DNA from: Candidatus Omnitrophota bacterium
GTDB taxonomy: Bacteria; Omnitrophota; Gorgyraeia; Gygaellales; Profunditerraquicolaceae
Direction: 5' to 3'
Assembly: GCA_026387255.1 (NCBI GenBank)
Contig: JAPLMA010000022.1
Span: 1 to 8,521, forward strand
DNA length: 8,521 nucleotides
The position numbers and the translations under genes are program-made. Below, piece by piece: positions 5,952-8,521 of the stretch. Below the pieces are notes generated by a model. The model had not been told where the DNA came from. It made no database searches and saw nothing but the letters and a program-made list of their open reading frames with translations. Every line of letters starts with the position of its first letter. The first letter of the stretch is position 1.

Positions 5952-6894
5952 GCCGATAATTGATTGGTTGATATATGACATCTTGAAGATGCAGCAAGGG
6001 TCTCTTTTTGCTGAAGCACTAAACTTCTTTCTTTATGACACGATTAAAATTTTTCTGCTGCTTACGGTCATTATTTTTATTGTGTCTTTTATCCGAACCT
6101 TTTTTTCTCCTGAAAGAACACGGGCCATCCTAAGCCACAAGCATAAATTTACAGGTAATGTTTTAGCTGCTCTTTTAGGGATTGTGACTCCGTTTTGTTC
6201 GTGTAGTGCTGTGCCTTTATTCCTAGGTTTCATTGAAGCAGGAGTTCCTTTGGGGGCAACCTTTTCTTTCTTGGTCAGTTCTCCGATGATCAACGAGGTT
6301 GCTTTGATTATGCTCTGGGGGCTTTTTGGCTGGAAGATCGCGTTGATTTATATCGGAAGCGGGCTATCAATCGCAATTTTATCAGGTATAATTATTGGGA
6401 AATTAAAAGTAGAAAATTTGGTTGAAAAGTTCAGTTATAAGAAACCCGCCTGTTGTGCCGAAGAATTAAAGCAGACATTTAATGACAGAATAGTTTTTTC
6501 CCGTGACTATACGAAGGATATCCTTAAGACCGTCTGGCTTTACGTGATCATTGGTATCGGCCTCGGGGCATGGATACACGGTTACGTTCCCGCGGACCTT
6601 TTAGCTAAATATGCAGGCAGGGGGAATTGGCTAGCGGTACCTTTTGCGACATTGGTAGGAATTCCCCTTTATTCAAATGCCGCTGGCGTTATTCCGTTAG
6701 TCAGCGCGCTTACTGAAAAAGGCGTTGCTATGGGGACAGCCTTGGCCTTCATGATGGCTGTGACAGGGCTTTCTCTTCCTGAATTCATAATTTTGCGTAA
6801 AGTTATGAAGCTCAAGTTGCTGATTATTTTTATTTGCGTTGTTGGGGTCGGGATTATTATTACAGGATACTTATTCAATCTTATTTTGGGATAG
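5944..6894 (+). CDS. DUF318/ArsP-like permease
   Basis: This 316-aa inner-membrane protein has about eight hydrophobic segments and the two-repeat layout of the DUF318 permease family (which includes ArsP methylarsenite exporters and SO_0444-like metal exporters). Repeat 1 has TPFCSCSAVPLFLGFIEAG (82-100) and SFLVSSPMINEVALIML (108-124). Repeat 2 has the counterpart GIPLYSNAAGVIPL (239-252) and MAVTGLSLPEFIIL (271-284). Cys85 and Cys87 lie in the membrane motif, and a Cys170-Cys171 pair lies in the central loop of about 40 residues, a possible metalloid- or metal-binding spot. With the ArsE/F/G-like genes downstream, export of a toxic metalloid or organometal compound is the best guess; the substrate is not shown by the sequence. 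The start ATG lies inside the DUF134 gene, after a GAAGGGTG ribosome-binding region. Confidence 0.9.
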   Translation: MIKPIIDWLIYDILKMQQGSLFAEALNFFLYDTIKIFLLLTVIIFIVSFIRTFFSPERTRAILSHKHKFTGNVLAALLGIVTPFCSCSAVPLFLGFIEAGVPLGATFSFLVSSPMINEVALIMLWGLFGWKIALIYIGSGLSIAILSGIIIGKLKVENLVEKFSYKKPACCAEELKQTFNDRIVFSRDYTKDILKTVWLYVIIGIGLGAWIHGYVPADLLAKYAGRGNWLAVPFATLVGIPLYSNAAGVIPLVSALTEKGVAMGTALAFMMAVTGLSLPEFIILRKVMKLKLLIIFICVVGVGIIITGYLFNLILG

Positions 6895-7005
6895 AGCATG
6901 CATATTGAAGATAGACATTTAAAAGAGCATTTTGCTATTACTTATGTAACATTGTAGATTGAATTTGATTCGTGTAAAGTAGCGTCTTTGGTTAAGGAAT
7001 AAAAT

Positions 7006-7170
7006 ATGGAGAATAAAAAACTCATTAGTCTTAATGAAGAAGATTTATTTAAGGTGGAGCGGATTGTGATTGATCGCGACAAGGAAGGGGCGTTGGATTT
7101 CATCAAGGGGGTAATCAAGAAACAAATCGACAAAGAAATCGCCTCAAAAATGAAGCGGCAAGGGATATAG
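7006..7170 (+). CDS. Small 54-aa charged protein, unknown function
   Basis: An ATG at 7006 preceded by AAGGA (6994-6998, 7-nt spacing) opens a 54-codon frame ending in TAG at 7168-7170, only 8 nt before the start of the thioredoxin-like gene. The product begins MENKKLISLNEEDLFKVERI and continues with a charged segment containing RDKEGALDFIK and a lysine-rich C-terminus. It has no cysteine, no hydrophobic membrane segment and no signal peptide, and looks largely alpha-helical. Good ribosome binding site, operon spacing and protein-like codon use support a real gene. I do not recognise the family. Its place between the permease and the thiol protein suggests an accessory or adaptor role in the same system, but nothing in the sequence states one. 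Confidence 0.7.
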   Translation: MENKKLISLNEEDLFKVERIVIDRDKEGALDFIKGVIKKQIDKEIASKMKRQGI

Positions 7171-7178
7171 GGGAAGAT

Positions 7179-7412
7179 ATGAAAATTGAAATTTTAGGAG
7201 TCGGTTGCCCAAAATGTAAACAATTGACGGTAAATGTCGAAGCCGCAGTAAAAGAGCTTAATATAGCCGCTGAGATCTCTAAAGTGACGGATATTGATAA
7301 GATTATCGAATATGGCGTGATGATGACTCCGGCGTTGGCAATTGACGGTACTATTGTATTAGCTGGCAAGATATTGAGCAAGGAAGAAATTAAGAAGATT
7401 ATTTCAAAATAG
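7179..7412 (+). CDS. MTH895/TM0996-family thioredoxin-like protein (ArsE-like)
   Basis: The 77-aa product is a minimal cytoplasmic thioredoxin fold. The redox motif CPKC (Cys10, Cys13) follows the first beta strand (KIEILGVG), and the conserved MTPALAIDG (48-56) supplies the cis-proline region. The C-terminus ends in a helix (SKEEIKKIISK). The length matches the MTH895/TM0996 glutaredoxin-like family, whose members have also been called redox-active disulfide protein 2; ArsE of arsEFG operons belongs to this type as far as I can recall. A reducing or thiol-transfer role is certain in outline, the partner is not. The next two genes encode an ArsF-like and an ArsG-like protein, so it probably donates electrons or thiols within this set. 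Some relatives carry selenocysteine at the first Cys; this one has TGC there. Confidence 0.9.
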   Translation: MKIEILGVGCPKCKQLTVNVEAAVKELNIAAEISKVTDIDKIIEYGVMMTPALAIDGTIVLAGKILSKEEIKKIISK

Positions 7413-7422
7413 GGAGGCAAAA

Positions 7423-7860
7423 TTGAAGAAACTATTTCTCGTTCTTCTGGCGGTTGCTGCACTAAGTAGCAGCAGTATAATTCTTTCGCCGTTAATTCAA
7501 GCAGCAGAGGATGTAAAAGGCGCGCATGTTATTGCTTATTACTTGCATGGCACATTTCGCTGTCCGACCTGCCATAAACTAGAACAGTATTCAAAGGAAG
7601 CTATAGAAGTTAACTTTAAAGATGCGCTTGCTTCCGGAAAGCTGGAGTTTAAAGTTATTAATGTGGAAGACAGAGGCAACGAACATTATACAAAGGATTA
7701 CCAGCTTTACACAAAGTCACTTATTTTATCGTTGATTAAGGATGGTAAAGAAATAAAATGGATAAATCTTGATAAGATTTGGGAGTATGTCGGTAATAAA
7801 GAGAGATTTATTGATTATGTAAAAATCGGGGTCGCTGATTTATTAAAGGAAGCTCAATGA
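7423..7860 (+). CDS. Secreted CxxC thiol protein, ArsF-like (nitrophenyl nitroreductase subunit family)
   Basis: The 145-aa protein begins with a typical Sec signal peptide: MKK, a hydrophobic core to about residue 26, and a likely cleavage after QAA (26-28). The mature part is thioredoxin-like with YYLHGTFRCPTCHKLE (39-54), giving a CPTC motif at Cys47-Cys50, followed by conserved LEFKVINVED (74-83) and DYQLYTKSLIL (92-102), a pattern I associate with the ArsF family of arsEFG loci. ArsE and ArsF are reported to take part in reduction of nitroaromatic arsenicals; whether that chemistry applies here is inference. The protein acts outside the cytoplasmic membrane. Translation starts at TTG with a strong Shine-Dalgarno GGGAGG (7412-7417) 5 nt upstream; the TTG start includes the full signal peptide. 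Its stop overlaps the arsG-like start as ATGA. Confidence 0.85.
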   Translation: MKKLFLVLLAVAALSSSSIILSPLIQAAEDVKGAHVIAYYLHGTFRCPTCHKLEQYSKEAIEVNFKDALASGKLEFKVINVEDRGNEHYTKDYQLYTKSLILSLIKDGKEIKWINLDKIWEYVGNKERFIDYVKIGVADLLKEAQ

Positions 7861-8521
7861 CAGAGATATTTTTAGGTTTTGCTTCAGCGTTATGGCTAGG
7901 GATTTTGACATCCATTAGCCCATGTCCTTTGGCCAGTAATGTGGCTGCGATTTCTTTTTTGTCTAAGAAGATAACGCATCCGGTGCTTGTGTTTATTTCG
8001 GGATTGGCATATACGCTGGGGCGGATGGTTTCATATGCTGTTTTGGGATGGATTATTATTAGTTCTCTTTTAAGTGTTCCTCAAGTTGCGCAGTTTTTAC
8101 AGAAATGCATGGGCAAGGCTCTGGGCCCGTTTTTAATTATTACCGGGCTTATTTTGCTAGAGGTAATTACTATTCGTTTGCCGGGACTGTCGCTATCACA
8201 AAAGCATCATAATAAGCTTGCAGAGTCCGGTGCTCCGGGTGCATTTTTACTTGGTTTTATTTTTGCTCTGGCGTTTTGCCCTATTTCTGCGGCATTATAC
8301 TTCGGGAGCCTTATTCCTTTAGCGATTAATAGTAAGAGTGGTATCGTCTTGCCATTTATTTACGGAATTGGCACAGGGTGACCGGTTCTTATTTTTGCTG
8401 TTGCCATTGCCTTGGGCGTGACATCCTTGAGCCATTGGTTTAATCGGATCACGCGGCTTGAATACTATACTCGAAAGATTACCGGAGTCGTATTTATCTT
8501 TGTTGGCTTGTATTATATAGG
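7857..8521 (+). CDS. ArsG/CcdA-like membrane protein with in-frame TGA (3' end outside window)
   Basis: This is a polytopic membrane protein of the DsbD/CcdA-like group, closest in pattern to ArsG efflux permeases. Helix 1 holds SISPCPLASN (19-28, Cys23), and the repeat counterpart in the middle of the protein holds ALAFCPISAALYFG (137-150, Cys141), the paired membrane cysteines typical of CcdA-type thiol transporters. The frame meets TGA at 8379-8381 (codon 175) in the motif GIGTG-x-PV. The 46 codons after it are open to the window edge and continue family-like sequence: PVLIFAVAIALG, HWFNR, and the final helix ITGVVFIFVGLYYI. The TGA thus sits inside the gene and not at its natural end. It may encode selenocysteine, or be a nonsense mutation or sequencing error; homologues I recall have Leu here (TGLPV), one base from TGA. 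The start overlaps the arsF-like stop. Efflux of aminoaromatic arsenicals or electron transfer across the membrane are the two likely roles. Confidence 0.82.
8399..8423 (+). other. Candidate SECIS-like hairpin downstream of the in-frame TGA
   Basis: Starting 17 nt after the TGA, TGT (8399-8401) pairs with ACA (8421-8423), CAT (8405-8407) with GTG (8418-8420, one U-G), and GCC (8409-8411) with GGC (8415-8417), with a bulged T at 8408 and loop TTG (8412-8414). GGTTC (8384-8388) can also pair with GAGCC (8429-8433) as a basal stem. The bulged U, short upper stem and about 30-nt distance recall bacterial SECIS elements. The loop lacks G in its first two positions, so the fit is incomplete and the helix is weak. 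Confidence 0.25.

Noticed and set aside
6938..6949. Small inverted repeat TTACTTATGTAA in the gap before the 54-aa gene
   Set aside because: Only four paired bases on each side with no adjacent promoter match; too short to call a site.
6898..6957. 19-codon frame (MHIEDRHLKE...) right after the permease stop
   Set aside because: It has no convincing ribosome binding site of its own, ends at a TAG after 19 codons and shows no recognisable family; a chance frame or a decayed gene start cannot be told apart.
7857..8381. The arsG-like gene as a complete 174-aa protein ending at the TGA
   Set aside because: Family sequence including the last membrane helix continues in the same frame after the TGA, so a natural end there is unlikely.

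Overview
The window reads as a bacterial chromosome segment in which every convincing gene lies on the plus strand. A lipoprotein-modifying enzyme (Lgt) and a periplasm-directed thiol protein point to a bacterium with lipoproteins and probably an outer compartment. The archaeal/anaerobe-type, sulfide-dependent Thi4 and the thiol-rich metalloid genes suggest an anaerobe from a sulfidic habitat. A candidate-phylum bacterium such as Omnitrophota would fit, but that is inference from gene types; no rRNA or other taxonomic marker is present.

Region 1 (1-574) is the C-terminal end of a Cu+-exporting P1B-type ATPase, cut by the window edge. Region 2 (600-1580) is a complete thiamine regulatory unit: a promoter, a TPP riboswitch aptamer, an intrinsic terminator, and then thi4 encoding the thiazole synthase. 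The arrangement predicts transcription attenuation by thiamine pyrophosphate.

Region 3 (1610-5424) starts with a strong predicted promoter and a 120-nt hairpin, followed by three genes joined by ATGA overlaps: lgt, a half-size TauE/SafE-type permease, and a small membrane protein with NapH/NosR-like Cys-Pro motifs. A Uup-type ABC-F ATPase follows 38 nt later. A second copy of the hairpin begins at the uup stop codon. The two copies (about 1668-1790 and 5426-5549) are diverged but keep their base pairing, which makes them the clearest unexplained structure here.

Region 4 (5572-8521) is an apparent metalloid/thiol-redox operon: a DUF134 regulator with a perfect 20-bp palindrome before its start codon, a DUF318/ArsP-like permease, an overlooked 54-aa small protein, an ArsE-like MTH895-family thioredoxin, a secreted ArsF-like CxxC protein, and an ArsG/CcdA-like membrane protein. 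The cytoplasmic thiol, membrane thiol and extracytoplasmic thiol proteins could form a relay, or could act as an arsEFG organoarsenical detoxification set. The last gene has an in-frame TGA at 8379-8381 followed by 46 further codons of family-like sequence up to the window edge. This is a candidate selenocysteine codon, with a nonsense mutation or sequencing error as the main alternatives.
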